In this document: positions 9,725 to 18,942 of the stretch, piece after piece
How the letters are laid out: every line of letters starts with the position of its first letter
How positions within the stretch are numbered: the first letter of the stretch is position 1
From: Arenibacter sp040216555
Lineage (GTDB): Bacteria > Bacteroidota > Bacteroidia > Flavobacteriales > Flavobacteriaceae
DNA length: 64,000 bases
Assembly (NCBI GenBank): GCA_040216555.1
Contig: JAVJOW010000014.1
Coordinates: 248,001-312,000, forward strand
Direction of reading: 5' to 3'
Translations under genes and position numbers: made by a program
The notes under the pieces: generated by a model
What the model was told of the DNA's origin: nothing
Seen by the model: only the letters and a program-made list of their open reading frames with translations
Databases searched by the model: none

Positions 9725-9802
9725 AGTGAAACTCGGTTTAAAAAAGTTATTTGCAACGAATTTGTAACTGATAGTAGAACTAATTCCGTTTTTTAGCGGG
9801 AT
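9723..9802. repeat. Dispersed intergenic repeat, copy B
   Basis: This 80-bp stretch begins TTAGTGAAACTC, has GAACTAATTCCG 54 bp later and ends GCGGGAT. It is the partner of the copy at 7218-7298; the block order and spacing agree while the middle has diverged. It lies between the DUF4293 terminator and the 3' end of the phosphoesterase gene. Confidence 0.5.
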
Positions 9803-9839
9803 ATTGTGGTTTAATTTTAGTAGTAGAGGCACCTGAGAA

Positions 9840-10337
9840 TCATCCCCTCTTACCAAGCTCTATGATTTCCAGCTCCTTAATGTTATCTTTTTCTATCTTA
9901 AATCTCAACATGGTCCGTATTTGATGAAAACCATGAATTCCACATGCCCCTGGGTTCATATGTAAAAGGTTTAACTTTTTGTCCCACATGACTTTTAGGA
10001 TATGGGAGTGTCCGGAGATGAAAAGTTTTGGGGGATCTCTTTTGATCTCCTCCCTGATACGCACATTGTATTTGTTGGGATATCCGCCAATATGCGTCAT
10101 CCAGACATCAACTTCCTCACATTTAAATCGGTTGTCCAAAGGATATTCCAACTGAATTTTGTTTTCGTCTATATTTCCGTAGACGCCTTTTACCGGCTTT
10201 ATTTTTTCTAAGGTATCCATTACTTCCAAATTACCAATGTCCCCCGCATGCCATATTTCATCGGCCTCCCTGGCATATTTTAGGATTTTCTCGTCCATAT
10301 GCCCATGGGTATCGGAAAGAAGGAGTATTTTTTTCAT
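9840..10337 (-). CDS. YfcE/MJ0936-type metallophosphoesterase
   Basis: A 165-residue soluble phosphoesterase of the calcineurin-like superfamily. Metal-binding motifs are visible in order: LLSDTHGH (residues 5-12), HAGDIG, YGNID (the GNxD/E motif), THIGGYP and ISGHSHI. The family hydrolyses phosphodiesters with Mn2+ or similar metals; the natural substrate is not shown. I start the gene at the ATG at 10337 (MKKILLLSDTHGH) because the 22 extra residues possible upstream are not family-like. It is divergent from truA. Confidence 0.9.
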   Translation of the reverse strand: MKKILLLSDTHGHMDEKILKYAREADEIWHAGDIGNLEVMDTLEKIKPVKGVYGNIDENKIQLEYPLDNRFKCEEVDVWMTHIGGYPNKYNVRIREEIKRDPPKLFISGHSHILKVMWDKKLNLLHMNPGACGIHGFHQIRTMLRFKIEKDNIKELEIIELGKRG

Positions 10338-10528
10338 GCGTTTAATTCTTTTTAATTTTTTGCCAAGAAAACAAAAGACAAATATAAAAACTAGGTAACC
10401 CAACGGGTTTTACATTGGAATTTTTAGAGCTGTAAACATATGGGAATTGGATAAATGGACATAGTAATACTTTATAACAATATTGTATTAAAACATTTCC
10501 TCTATCTGTTTTTCTCCCTTAGAACAAG

Positions 10529-10536
10529 TATCTTTG
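10529..10536 (+). promoter_or_regulatory. Possible -7 promoter element for truA
   Basis: TATCTTTG fits TAnnTTTG, with a TTTTT tract 16 bp upstream as a poor -33 box. It lies 26 bp before the TTG start of truA. Confidence 0.4.
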
Positions 10537-10561
10537 CCTACTACAAAACTAAAGTATTCAT

Positions 10562-11314
10562 TTGAGATATTTCGTCCAATTTTCTTATCAGGGCAGGTCG
10601 TATCACGGTTGGCAAAAACAGCCCAATGCAATAAGCGTACAGGAGGTTTTGGAAAACGCTTTTTCCTTAATTTTGCGGGAATCAGTGTCTTTGATAGGGG
10701 CAGGGAGAACAGACGCAGGGGTCCACGCCAGGGAAATGTTTGCCCACTTTGATTCCGATTTACTTTTTGTTGGAACGGAATTAGTTCATCGTTTAAACGC
10801 TTATCTTCCAGAAGATATAGCCATTGTTTCTATATGTGAAGTGCCCGCAGAGTCACACGCCCGCTTCGATGCTACTGAGCGTACATACGAATATTGGATA
10901 GTGCAAAATAAGAATCCCTTTTTGGTAGATCGGGCCTATTATGTGAAATATCCGTTAAATATAGAGCAGATGAACAAAGCTGCAGCTATTTTAGTGGAAC
11001 ATAAGGATTTTGAATGTTTTTCAAAGTCCAATACCGATGTAAAAACCTACCGTTGCGATGTTAGAAAGGCCCAATGGATCAAAGATGGAGAAAAGTTGGT
11101 TTTTACCATAAGCGCCGATAGATTTTTGCGGAATATGGTCCGTGCCATCGTTGGAACCCTTTTAGATGTTGGTTTGGGAAAATCTTCCCCTACCGACATA
11201 GAGTATATATTGGCCAGCAAGAATAGGGCGGAGGCAGGGGTTTCGGTACCTGCAAAAGGATTATATTTGACAGCAATAAAATATCCAAAAAATATTATTG
11301 ATTACAATGGATAA
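10562..11314 (+). CDS. truA: tRNA pseudouridine synthase A
   Basis: TruA isomerises uridines 38-40 in the anticodon stem-loop of many tRNAs. The 250-residue protein starts RYFVQFSYQGRSYHGWQ and carries the catalytic motif GAGRTDAGVHA, with the essential Asp in RTDAGV (near residue 51). Later motifs include FLRNMVRAIVGTLLDVG and a C-terminal KGLYLT strand, all as expected for full-length TruA. The start is TTG at 10562; no ATG precedes the conserved first strand. The stop overlaps the ATG of the next gene by 8 bp (ATGGATAA), so truA and the ABC exporter are translationally coupled. Confidence 0.95.
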   Translation: MRYFVQFSYQGRSYHGWQKQPNAISVQEVLENAFSLILRESVSLIGAGRTDAGVHAREMFAHFDSDLLFVGTELVHRLNAYLPEDIAIVSICEVPAESHARFDATERTYEYWIVQNKNPFLVDRAYYVKYPLNIEQMNKAAAILVEHKDFECFSKSNTDVKTYRCDVRKAQWIKDGEKLVFTISADRFLRNMVRAIVGTLLDVGLGKSSPTDIEYILASKNRAEAGVSVPAKGLYLTAIKYPKNIIDYNG

Positions 11315-13073
11315 GGATACAGGAAAAGCTTTTGATTATAGATTGTTCAAGCGTCTGCTTAGACATGTTAGGCCATATAAATTAACTTTTTACGGTGTTG
11401 CCATAGCGGCAATCTTATTGTCGGGTTTTGCTGTTCTGACCCCTATTTTAGTTGGGGAAATTGTGGATAACGCCATTACCAATAAGGACGGGCAAAAATT
11501 ATGGACCTTGACCTTGGCCATGGTAGGAGTTTTGATCGGCGAAGTTTTAAGTCAGCTTTATTTTAATTATTACGCCAATTGGTTGGGGGAATCCGTCATT
11601 AAGGATATTCGGATAAATCTCTTTAAGCACCTCATGGGTTTTAAAATGAAGTATTATGACAATTCCTCCATAGGCGTATTGGTTACGCGTGCGGTTACGG
11701 ACATGCAAAGGATAGGTGAAATTTTTAGTGAAGGTTTCTTCGTCATCGTATCCGACCTCCTTAAAATGTTGGTGGTGGCGATTGTAATGCTTGTAGCTAA
11801 TTGGAAACTGTCGCTAATAGTATTTGCCGTATTGCCCATAATTTTATACGCTACCAGACTGTTTCAAAAGGCCATGAAGGTTGCTTTTATTGAGGTTAGG
11901 GCACAGGTTTCAAATCTAAATTCTTTTGTGCAGGAACGTATCACCGGAATGAAGATAGTACAGTTGTTTACGCGGGAAGAGATAGAGAAGGAAAAATTCA
12001 GGGAAATCAATGAGAAACACCAAAATGCCTGGTTAAAAACAGTATGGTACAACTCTATTTTTTTTCCGGTGGCTGAAATTGTATCCTCTATTACCGTTGG
12101 ATTGATAGTGTGGTACGGTGGTCTGCAGAATGTTACCAATATTAGTAAGGAAGAATACGGTACCATTTTCATGTTCATATTGCTATCGAGTATGTTATTT
12201 AGGCCACTGAGACAAATTGCGGATAAATTCAATACCCTGCAAATGGGAATGGTAGCCGCAAATAGGGTTTTTAAAATATTGGATACGGAAAGTAATATTC
12301 AAGATGTAGGGACAATAGATAACGATAGTGTTAAAGGGGATATTGAGTTTCAAAATGTACGCTTCGGCTATTTGGAAAATGAGGAAGTGCTGCATGGAAT
12401 TTCCTTTAAGGTTAAGGCGGGAGAGACCATTGCCATAGTAGGGGCAACGGGAGCCGGAAAATCTACCATAATTAATTTGCTCAATCGTTTCTACGAAATT
12501 AATTCCGGATCTATTTTGATTGATGGAATCAATATCAAGGACTTTAAGTTACACTCTCTAAGGTCTAAAATTGCCGTAGTGTTGCAGGATGTATTTCTCT
12601 TTGCAGATACTATAGCCAATAATATTTCCCTAAAGAATGATGCTATTACCATAGAGCTTATGGAACAGGCCGCAAAGCAGATAGGTGTCCATGAATTTAT
12701 TTCCAGTCTTCCCGGAGGTTATACCTACAATATAAAGGAAAGGGGTACCATGCTTTCCAGTGGTCAGCGACAGTTGATAGCCTTTTTAAGGGCCTATGTA
12801 AGTAATCCCAGTATTTTGGTATTGGATGAGGCTACATCTTCGGTAGATACCTATTCCGAGCAGTTGATACAACGTGCAACGGAAAAGATTACCGAAGGGC
12901 GTACTTCCATTATAATAGCACATCGTTTGGCAACGATTAAGAAGGCCGATAAAATATTGGTAATGCAGGACGGCTTGATAGTCGAGACAGGAACCCATAA
13001 AGAACTATTGAAACAAAAAGGGTATTATCAAAACTTATATGAAGCCCAATTTTTGGCAGAAGAGGTTGCTTAA
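11307..13073 (+). CDS. ABC exporter, fused membrane and ATPase domains (MsbA-like)
   Basis: The 588-residue half-transporter has an N-terminal six-helix membrane domain (about residues 20-310) and a C-terminal ATPase. The ATPase shows Walker A (GATGAGKST), the Q-loop (VLQDVFLF), a variant signature LSSGQRQLIAF (usual LSGGQ), Walker B (ILVLDEATSSVD) and the H-loop (IIAHRLATI). It works as a homodimer or heterodimer in the inner membrane, exporting lipid, drug or peptide; the substrate cannot be read from sequence. The ATG at 11307 inside the end of truA is preferred over TTG at 11298. Confidence 0.92.
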   Translation: MDKDTGKAFDYRLFKRLLRHVRPYKLTFYGVAIAAILLSGFAVLTPILVGEIVDNAITNKDGQKLWTLTLAMVGVLIGEVLSQLYFNYYANWLGESVIKDIRINLFKHLMGFKMKYYDNSSIGVLVTRAVTDMQRIGEIFSEGFFVIVSDLLKMLVVAIVMLVANWKLSLIVFAVLPIILYATRLFQKAMKVAFIEVRAQVSNLNSFVQERITGMKIVQLFTREEIEKEKFREINEKHQNAWLKTVWYNSIFFPVAEIVSSITVGLIVWYGGLQNVTNISKEEYGTIFMFILLSSMLFRPLRQIADKFNTLQMGMVAANRVFKILDTESNIQDVGTIDNDSVKGDIEFQNVRFGYLENEEVLHGISFKVKAGETIAIVGATGAGKSTIINLLNRFYEINSGSILIDGINIKDFKLHSLRSKIAVVLQDVFLFADTIANNISLKNDAITIELMEQAAKQIGVHEFISSLPGGYTYNIKERGTMLSSGQRQLIAFLRAYVSNPSILVLDEATSSVDTYSEQLIQRATEKITEGRTSIIIAHRLATIKKADKILVMQDGLIVETGTHKELLKQKGYYQNLYEAQFLAEEVA

Positions 13074-13095
13074 GGATATTATTAATGGGACGATA

Positions 13096-13881
13096 TCAAA
13101 GTAGGTCCGATTTAATTAGACTTGCCAATTCTTCCAAATCCTTGAACAATACAAATTCACCATTTTTTATGTAGGATATTAGGCCCGTTTCCTCACTAAC
13201 TATGATGGCCAGGGCATCTGTTTTTTCCGTTATACCTACTGCAGCCCTATGTCTAAGTCCAAATCGCAATGGTATGGAACGTTCATTGGAAACAGGGAGT
13301 ATTACACGGGTAGCCACTATAAAATTATCCTCAATGACGGCCGCTCCATCATGTAAGGGACTGTTCTTATAAAATATACTTTCCAGAATAGGTTGGGTTA
13401 TTTCAATATACATTTTATCTCCGGTCGACTTAACAAAGTCCAAGGAATTATTTCTAGCAATAATGATCAGGGCACCAGTTTTGGTATTTCCCATTCTTTC
13501 ACAGGCAGATATAATAGCGTCTACATTAGTCCCAATGGTAAGCCCGTCTTCCTTGAGGAATTTAAAGTGCTTTAAAAAATTGCGTTTGGAGGCAAAATTG
13601 GTAGAGCCTACCATTAACAGAAATTTTCTGATTTCCTGTTGGAAAACAATGATAAGTGCAATTAGGCCCACTTGCATAAAACCACCGACCATGCTACTGA
13701 TCATTTTCATCTCCAAAACTTCGGTCAACTTCCAAAAAGCCCAAACAATAACGATTCCTATAAATATGTTAATGGCTACGGTTCCACGGACTAATTGGTA
13801 TACATAATACATTAGTATAGCCACCAAAAAGATGTCTATAATATCGGTAACACTAAAATCTAAGAAGTTTAAAAAATCCAA
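13096..13881 (-). CDS. dacA: Diadenylate cyclase CdaA (c-di-AMP synthase)
   Basis: The 261-residue protein makes cyclic di-AMP from two ATP. Three N-terminal membrane helices (about residues 12-30, 35-52 and 68-85) are followed by a DisA_N/DAC domain with the catalytic DGA at 178-180 and the RHR motif at 210-212, in the contexts LHDGAAVI and GLRHRAAVGI. This is the CdaA/YbbP architecture. It lies downstream of folP on the same strand with a 110-bp gap, an arrangement I recognise from other Bacteroidota. It converges on the ABC exporter gene. Confidence 0.94.
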   Translation of the reverse strand: MDFLNFLDFSVTDIIDIFLVAILMYYVYQLVRGTVAINIFIGIVIVWAFWKLTEVLEMKMISSMVGGFMQVGLIALIIVFQQEIRKFLLMVGSTNFASKRNFLKHFKFLKEDGLTIGTNVDAIISACERMGNTKTGALIIIARNNSLDFVKSTGDKMYIEITQPILESIFYKNSPLHDGAAVIEDNFIVATRVILPVSNERSIPLRFGLRHRAAVGITEKTDALAIIVSEETGLISYIKNGEFVLFKDLEELASLIKSDLL

Positions 13882-13991
13882 TCCTGTGGTTTTTGTAAAA
13901 ATAGGAAATAAGCTATAACCTCATGATAAATTCGAAAAAATGTTTTGGCTCTTTTTTGAACAATTTTTCAATGGCTGGGAATAAAAATTGG

Positions 13992-14831
13992 TCACAGATG
14001 AATCTCAGATCCGTTAATGGCATTAAACAAATGAATACATTCCATGGCCTCCTTAACATCATGTACCCTTAATATATGAGATCCTTTGGTAAGCGAATAC
14101 ATATGCAGGGCCGTACTGCCGTTCAAGGCATTTTTAGGAGTGGTTTCAAGTAGTCTATAAATCATGGATTTCCTGCTTACGCCCGTTAAAATTGGCAGGT
14201 CCATGGTGTGCAGTAGATTAAATTTTTTGAGAATTTCATAGTTCTGTTCCAAGGTTTTTGCGAATCCAAAACCTGGATCAATAATAATATCATTAATACC
14301 GGCAGCCCTTGCCAAGGCTACTTTTTCCGAAAAATAATATAGTATTTCTCCCAAAAGGTTTTCGTAATTGGTCATGCCCTGCATAGTTCCGGGAGTTCCT
14401 TTCATATGCATCATAATATATGGTGCCCGGTGCTTCCCTACTATTTCCAACATATTTGGATCCAAATTACCAGCGGAAATGTCGTTGATTATTGCTGCTC
14501 CAAGGGATAGACATTCATCGGCAACCCTACTTCTATAGGTGTCTATGGAGATAAGGATGTCCGGAAAGGTCTTTAGCAATAGTTTTAGGATAGGGATAAT
14601 TCGAGCCAATTCCTCACTTTCACCTACAAGATCTGCACCCGGCCTGGAACTGTATGCCCCGATATCTATAAAACTTGCCCCATTGGCCAACATGGTTTCT
14701 ACCTGTGCAATAATCTCGGTTTCGTCTTTGTATTTGCCACCATCGTAGAAGGAGTCGGGGGTAATATTGATTATCCCCATTACTCTGGGAGTACTTAGGT
14801 CCAATAAATTTCCTTTGCAGTTAATGGTCAT
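13992..14831 (-). CDS. folP: Dihydropteroate synthase
   Basis: FolP joins p-aminobenzoate to hydroxymethyl-dihydropterin diphosphate to make dihydropteroate in folate synthesis; it is the sulfonamide target. The 279-residue protein has the family motifs in order: MGIINITPDSFYDGG (15 onwards), FIDIGAYSSRPGA, INDISAG, YIMMHMKGTPGTMQ, IIDPGFGFAKT, LTGVSRKSMI and the C-terminal LRVHDV. Length and motifs indicate an intact enzyme. It is divergent from the DUF1599 gene. Confidence 0.96.
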   Translation of the reverse strand: MTINCKGNLLDLSTPRVMGIINITPDSFYDGGKYKDETEIIAQVETMLANGASFIDIGAYSSRPGADLVGESEELARIIPILKLLLKTFPDILISIDTYRSRVADECLSLGAAIINDISAGNLDPNMLEIVGKHRAPYIMMHMKGTPGTMQGMTNYENLLGEILYYFSEKVALARAAGINDIIIDPGFGFAKTLEQNYEILKKFNLLHTMDLPILTGVSRKSMIYRLLETTPKNALNGSTALHMYSLTKGSHILRVHDVKEAMECIHLFNAINGSEIHL

Positions 14832-14939
14832 GTTTTTAATGAGATAAAGCGGAGTAAAACTTTTGGTAGTTAAGTTTAAATCTCGATTTTTGAATAGTTT
14901 AAAATTTTAAGCGAAATTTACACAAATTAGAAAGATTAA

Positions 14940-15488
14940 ATGCATAATACTTCCGAGCAATACAATGCCGTCATTAAAATTTGTAGGGACCTTTTCCTGA
15001 AAAAGATGCAAGATTACGGTAGTGCATGGCGAATTTTAAGGCTTCCATCCTTAACAGATCAAATATATATCAAGGCACAGCGCATTAGAAGTTTGCAAGA
15101 AAATGAAGTGCGCAAGGTGGATGAGGACGAGGTTTCCGAGTTTATAGGAATTATTAATTATTCCGTTATGGCCTTGATTCAAATCGAAAAAGGAATAGTT
15201 GATCAACCAGATCTTTCCGCTGCGGAAGCTATAGCCCTGTTTGATAAGCACATTGCCATCACCAAGACCTTAATGGAAAATAAGAACCACGATTATGGCG
15301 AAGCGTGGAGGGAGATGAGGGTTAGTTCTCTGACAGATCTGATTTTGCAGAAGTTGTTGCGGGTTAAGCAAATAGAGGACAATAAAGGAAAAACTTTGGT
15401 CAGTGAAGGGATAGACGCCAACTATCAGGATATGATCAACTATGCTGTATTTGCAATGATACATCTTGGAGAAAAAACAACATCTTAA
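14940..15488 (+). CDS. DUF1599 domain protein with internal duplication
   Basis: A 182-residue soluble protein made of two copies of one domain. The first copy (about 8-75) has MQDYGSAWRILRLPSLTDQI and the second (about 100-170) has NHDYGEAWREMRVSSLTDLI, each ending in an INY helix (IINYSVMALIQ, MINYAVFAMIH). This matches the DUF1599 family (PF07659), linked by comparative work to nucleotide metabolism or modification. Its reaction is not established, and a housekeeping role is inferred only from its conserved place between folP and tpiA. Confidence 0.88.
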   Translation: MHNTSEQYNAVIKICRDLFLKKMQDYGSAWRILRLPSLTDQIYIKAQRIRSLQENEVRKVDEDEVSEFIGIINYSVMALIQIEKGIVDQPDLSAAEAIALFDKHIAITKTLMENKNHDYGEAWREMRVSSLTDLILQKLLRVKQIEDNKGKTLVSEGIDANYQDMINYAVFAMIHLGEKTTS

Positions 15489-15567
15489 TTCTATATTTTA
15501 CTTAGGCTATTGAGGGCTTATAGGTGATGATATCAATTAACTAATAAAAATCGGAATTGTATAGAAT

Positions 15568-16665
15568 ATGAAATATATAGTGACTTTGAGTCGTATTATT
15601 GTAGGCATTTTATTTATTATCAGCGGATTTATTAAATTGAATGATCCCGTTGGATTTTCCTTCAAATTGGAAGAGTATTTTAGTCCAGGAGTACTGGATT
15701 TGGGTTTTTTGATGCCCTATGCATTGGGGATCTCTATTTTTGTAGTAATCCTTGAGGTACTGTTGGGTATAATGTTATTAATTGGGTTCAGAGCTAGAAT
15801 TACGGTCTGGAGCCTACTTTTGATGATCATTTTCTTTACTTTTCTTACCTTTTATTCCGCATATTTTAACAAGGTTACCGATTGTGGCTGTTTTGGGGAC
15901 GCCATAAAATTAACACCTTGGGAATCCTTTACCAAGGATGTGGTTTTATTGGTACTTATTGTGGTACTCTTTTTGGGAGTAAAACATATTAAATCGCCTT
16001 TTGTTGATAGTTACAATAGACTTATTGTAGGTCTTAGTTTGTTGGTTAGTGCTATCTTTGCCTATTATGTGCTTAATCATTTACCGGCTTTGGATTTTAG
16101 GCCATATAAAATAGGGGCCAATATTGAGGAAGGCATGAGTGTGCCAGAGGACGCTCCGGTTGCCATTTTTGATTACAGTTGGAAGTTTAATGTGGATGGC
16201 GAAGAAAAGGTAGTGGTTACCAATGGCGATTATCCGGCTGTAGATGGAGAGTTTATTGGAGTGGAAACCGAGGAAATTCAAAAGGGATACGAACCTCCGA
16301 TCCATGATTTCACCATTGAATTGGATGGTGAGGATAAGGCAGCCTCATTACTACAGGAACCTAAATTGGTTATGGTGGTAGCTTACGATCTGGCAAAGAG
16401 CAATTACAGTGCTTTTGTTGAGATAAAGGAGGTGACGGATAAGGCCATGAAGAATGGTTATAAGGTTATAGGAATGTCCGCTTCAGGAAAGGATTATACC
16501 CAAAAATTGAAAAAGGAATATCAATTGGGTTTCGATTTTTATTTCACTGATGAAACCACTTTAAAAACAATGGTACGTTCCAACCCAGGAGTGTTGGTAT
16601 TGGAGCAGGGGACCATTGTACAGAAAGTCCATTACAACGACTTGGAGGAACTGAAGTTTGAATAA
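15568..16665 (+). CDS. BT_3928 family protein: DoxX/MauE-like membrane domain plus periplasmic domain
   Basis: The 365-residue protein has four N-terminal membrane helices (about residues 4-20, 48-70, 76-95 and 118-135) of DoxX/MauE type, with TDCGCFGDAIKLTPW between helices 3 and 4. The CGCFG pair is the redox-type cysteine motif seen in MauE-like proteins. One more helix near 148-168 leads to a soluble part (170-365) resembling the family called BT_3928 in Bacteroidota. A role in thiol redox or membrane protein maturation is inferred; no reaction is proven. It lies 78 bp before tpiA. Confidence 0.8.
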   Translation: MKYIVTLSRIIVGILFIISGFIKLNDPVGFSFKLEEYFSPGVLDLGFLMPYALGISIFVVILEVLLGIMLLIGFRARITVWSLLLMIIFFTFLTFYSAYFNKVTDCGCFGDAIKLTPWESFTKDVVLLVLIVVLFLGVKHIKSPFVDSYNRLIVGLSLLVSAIFAYYVLNHLPALDFRPYKIGANIEEGMSVPEDAPVAIFDYSWKFNVDGEEKVVVTNGDYPAVDGEFIGVETEEIQKGYEPPIHDFTIELDGEDKAASLLQEPKLVMVVAYDLAKSNYSAFVEIKEVTDKAMKNGYKVIGMSASGKDYTQKLKKEYQLGFDFYFTDETTLKTMVRSNPGVLVLEQGTIVQKVHYNDLEELKFE

Positions 16666-16742
16666 TTTTGAGGCAATGCCTCTATAGCCTAGGAAATAGT
16701 AGCCTTAATAAGAATAAGGGAACAACATAAATTAGAATCAAA

Positions 16743-17495
16743 ATGAGAAGTAAAATAGTAGCAGGAAATTGGAAAATGAATAAAAATTTAGTGGAAACAG
16801 AAGTTTTGTTGGCAGAACTTTCCGCTAAACTTCCAGATACCAAGGCAGAAGTGATGGTGGCGCCTACATTTGTGAATTTGAGCGCTGCGGTGGATAAATT
16901 AAAATCATCCAGCATTGAGGTAATAGCCCAGAACATGCATTATGCAGAAAATGGGGCCTACACTGGCGAAATATCGGCCAATATGCTGTTGGGAATAGGG
17001 GTAGAAACCGTAATTATAGGTCACTCGGAAAGAAGGGCTTATTTTGGAGAGACCGATGAGATTTTAGCCAAGAAGGTAGTAGCTGCCCTGGCAAAAAACA
17101 TGAGAGTAATGTTTTGCTTTGGTGAGGAATTGGAGGATCGTAAGTCCGGTAACCACTTTAAAATTGTGGAAAGCCAATTAAAAAATGCTTTGTTTTCCTT
17201 GGATGCCTCAGCCTGGAGTAAAATTATCCTGGCCTATGAGCCGGTATGGGCCATAGGTACCGGAGAAACCGCTTCGCCGGAACAGGCACAGGAAATGCAC
17301 GCTTTTATTCGTGAGACAATTACCAATGCCTATGATGCAGGTATAGCAAACAATGTTTCCATACTTTACGGAGGTAGTGTAAAACCAAATAATGCAGTCG
17401 AAATTTTTTCCAAACCGGATGTAGATGGCGGTTTAATAGGTGGAGCTGCTTTGGTTGCGGACGACTTTATTGCTATAATTAGCGCAATAGCATAA
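16743..17495 (+). CDS. tpiA: Triosephosphate isomerase
   Basis: TpiA interconverts dihydroxyacetone phosphate and glyceraldehyde 3-phosphate in glycolysis. The 250-residue TIM barrel has the active-site Lys in AGNWKMN (near 10), the electrophilic His in IIGHSERR, the catalytic Glu in AYEPVWAIGTG (near 165) and the phosphate-binding YGGSVKPNN and GGLIGGAAL loops. Length is normal for the family. A terminator hairpin follows. Confidence 0.97.
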   Translation: MRSKIVAGNWKMNKNLVETEVLLAELSAKLPDTKAEVMVAPTFVNLSAAVDKLKSSSIEVIAQNMHYAENGAYTGEISANMLLGIGVETVIIGHSERRAYFGETDEILAKKVVAALAKNMRVMFCFGEELEDRKSGNHFKIVESQLKNALFSLDASAWSKIILAYEPVWAIGTGETASPEQAQEMHAFIRETITNAYDAGIANNVSILYGGSVKPNNAVEIFSKPDVDGGLIGGAALVADDFIAIISAIA

Positions 17496-17577
17496 GAAAC
17501 CAACGATAAATATTGGATTCAAGCCCTGTGATAATTACTTATTTCAAGGGTTTGGGCGCAACGAAATAATTTAAAGG

Positions 17578-17605
17578 CCCGTTGAAATATCAACGGGTTC
17601 TTCTT
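17578..17605 (+). terminator. Intrinsic terminator after tpiA
   Basis: The stem CCCGTTGA/TCAACGGG has a 4-nt loop and is followed by the T-rich TTCTTCTT. It lies between tpiA and prmA and suggests prmA has its own promoter. Confidence 0.7.
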
Positions 17606-17639
17606 ACTTAAAAGGTGTCTAATTAAGTTTTTTAAGGAA

Positions 17640-18476
17640 ATGTCGAATGCTATATATCTAGAGTATAATTTTAAGGTAGTCCCTGTTCAACCGGCTTCGG
17701 ATATTCTCATTGCGGAATTGGGAGAAGTGCAATTTGAAAGTTTTGTGGAAACGGAAGATGGGGTTCAAGCTTATATCAAACAGGAAGATTGGCATCCAAA
17801 TATTCTGGATGACCTACAGATTCTTTCCAATCCTTTGTTTAGTATTGATTATGATTATTCGAAGATAGAACAGGAGAATTGGAACGCTACCTGGGAGAGT
17901 AACTTCAATCCTATTCAAGTTGGTCAGCAGTGTGTTATAAGAGCACCCTTTCATGAAAAGCCCAAGGTGGAGTATGACATTGTTATAGAGCCAAAGATGA
18001 GTTTTGGGACTGGCCATCATGAAACCACCCATATGATGTTACAACATATACTGGAACACGATTTTAAAGGGAAATCCGTTTTGGATATGGGAAGTGGAAC
18101 CGGGGTTTTGGCTATTTTGGCAGCCATGAAAGGAGCAGCGGCCATAGATGCTATAGATATTGATAACTGGTGCTACCAAAATGCCAAAGAAAATGTAGAG
18201 CGCAACAATTGCAACCATATAAATGTTTATGAAGGAACAGCCGACTTACTGGTAGACCAGAAATACGACATTATCATAGCCAATATCAATAGAAACATTT
18301 TGCTGGAAGACATACCGACCTATGTGAAATGTCTAAAAAAGGGAGGTATTTTATTTTTGAGCGGTTTTTATACAGAAGATATTCCGCAGATTTCCGAAAG
18401 ATGTGGGACAGTAGGGTTAAAATTTGAAAAAAATCTGGAAAAGAATAATTGGGTTGCCGTAAAATACGTATTTTAG
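17640..18476 (+). CDS. prmA: Ribosomal protein L11 methyltransferase
   Basis: PrmA trimethylates lysines and the N-terminus of ribosomal protein L11 using S-adenosylmethionine. The 278-residue protein has a small N-terminal substrate-recognition domain (1-100) and a class I methyltransferase domain. The SAM-binding motif VLDMGSGTGVLAILAA (near 145) follows PKMSFGTGHHETT, the typical PrmA lead-in, and motif IV is IIIANINRNIL. It is followed 12-21 bp later by clpS, so the two are probably co-transcribed. Confidence 0.94.
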   Translation: MSNAIYLEYNFKVVPVQPASDILIAELGEVQFESFVETEDGVQAYIKQEDWHPNILDDLQILSNPLFSIDYDYSKIEQENWNATWESNFNPIQVGQQCVIRAPFHEKPKVEYDIVIEPKMSFGTGHHETTHMMLQHILEHDFKGKSVLDMGSGTGVLAILAAMKGAAAIDAIDIDNWCYQNAKENVERNNCNHINVYEGTADLLVDQKYDIIIANINRNILLEDIPTYVKCLKKGGILFLSGFYTEDIPQISERCGTVGLKFEKNLEKNNWVAVKYVF

Positions 18477-18497
18477 GAGGTATTAAAATTGAATTCT

Positions 18498-18773
18498 ATG
18501 AGTACAAAGGAAAAAGTCTCGGAAGAATTACTTTTGGATGAGGAGACTGTAAAGCAAAATGAGATTGTTTTGTTCAATGACGAGGTTAATACTTTTGATC
18601 ACGTTATTGAAACTTTAATAATGGCCTGTGACCATACTCCGGAACAGGCGGAGCAATGTTCCCTGATTGTACATTACAATGGAAAATGTACGGTTAAAAC
18701 AGGGGAATATAACGATTTAAAGCCTAGATGTAGTAAGCTTTTGAATGCTGGGTTAAGTGCCGAGATCGTTTAA
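18498..18773 (+). CDS. clpS: ATP-dependent Clp protease adaptor ClpS
   Basis: ClpS delivers N-degron proteins to the ClpAP protease. The 91-residue protein has the family core: VLFNDEVNTFDHVIETL, in which the Asn-Asp pair lines the N-degron pocket, then a helix with HTPEQAEQCSLIVHYNGKCTV. Two starts are possible. A TTG at 18489 sits 8 bp after an AGGAGG-like site, while the ATG at 18498 gives the more usual MSTKEK start. I list the ATG. Confidence 0.92.
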   Translation: MSTKEKVSEELLLDEETVKQNEIVLFNDEVNTFDHVIETLIMACDHTPEQAEQCSLIVHYNGKCTVKTGEYNDLKPRCSKLLNAGLSAEIV

Positions 18774-18942
18774 ACAGTAAATAGATACCAAAAAAGCCTT
18801 TCTTCTTTATTTCAGCAAACCAATTCACTTCCTAATGCAGGGAGTTGCTTTGTCCATACCCCTTGACCTAAATTAATACCAAACATTAGGTTTGTAGTAA
18901 TTGATAAAATGACCTCTAGTAGGTTATACTGTGGGTATAATT

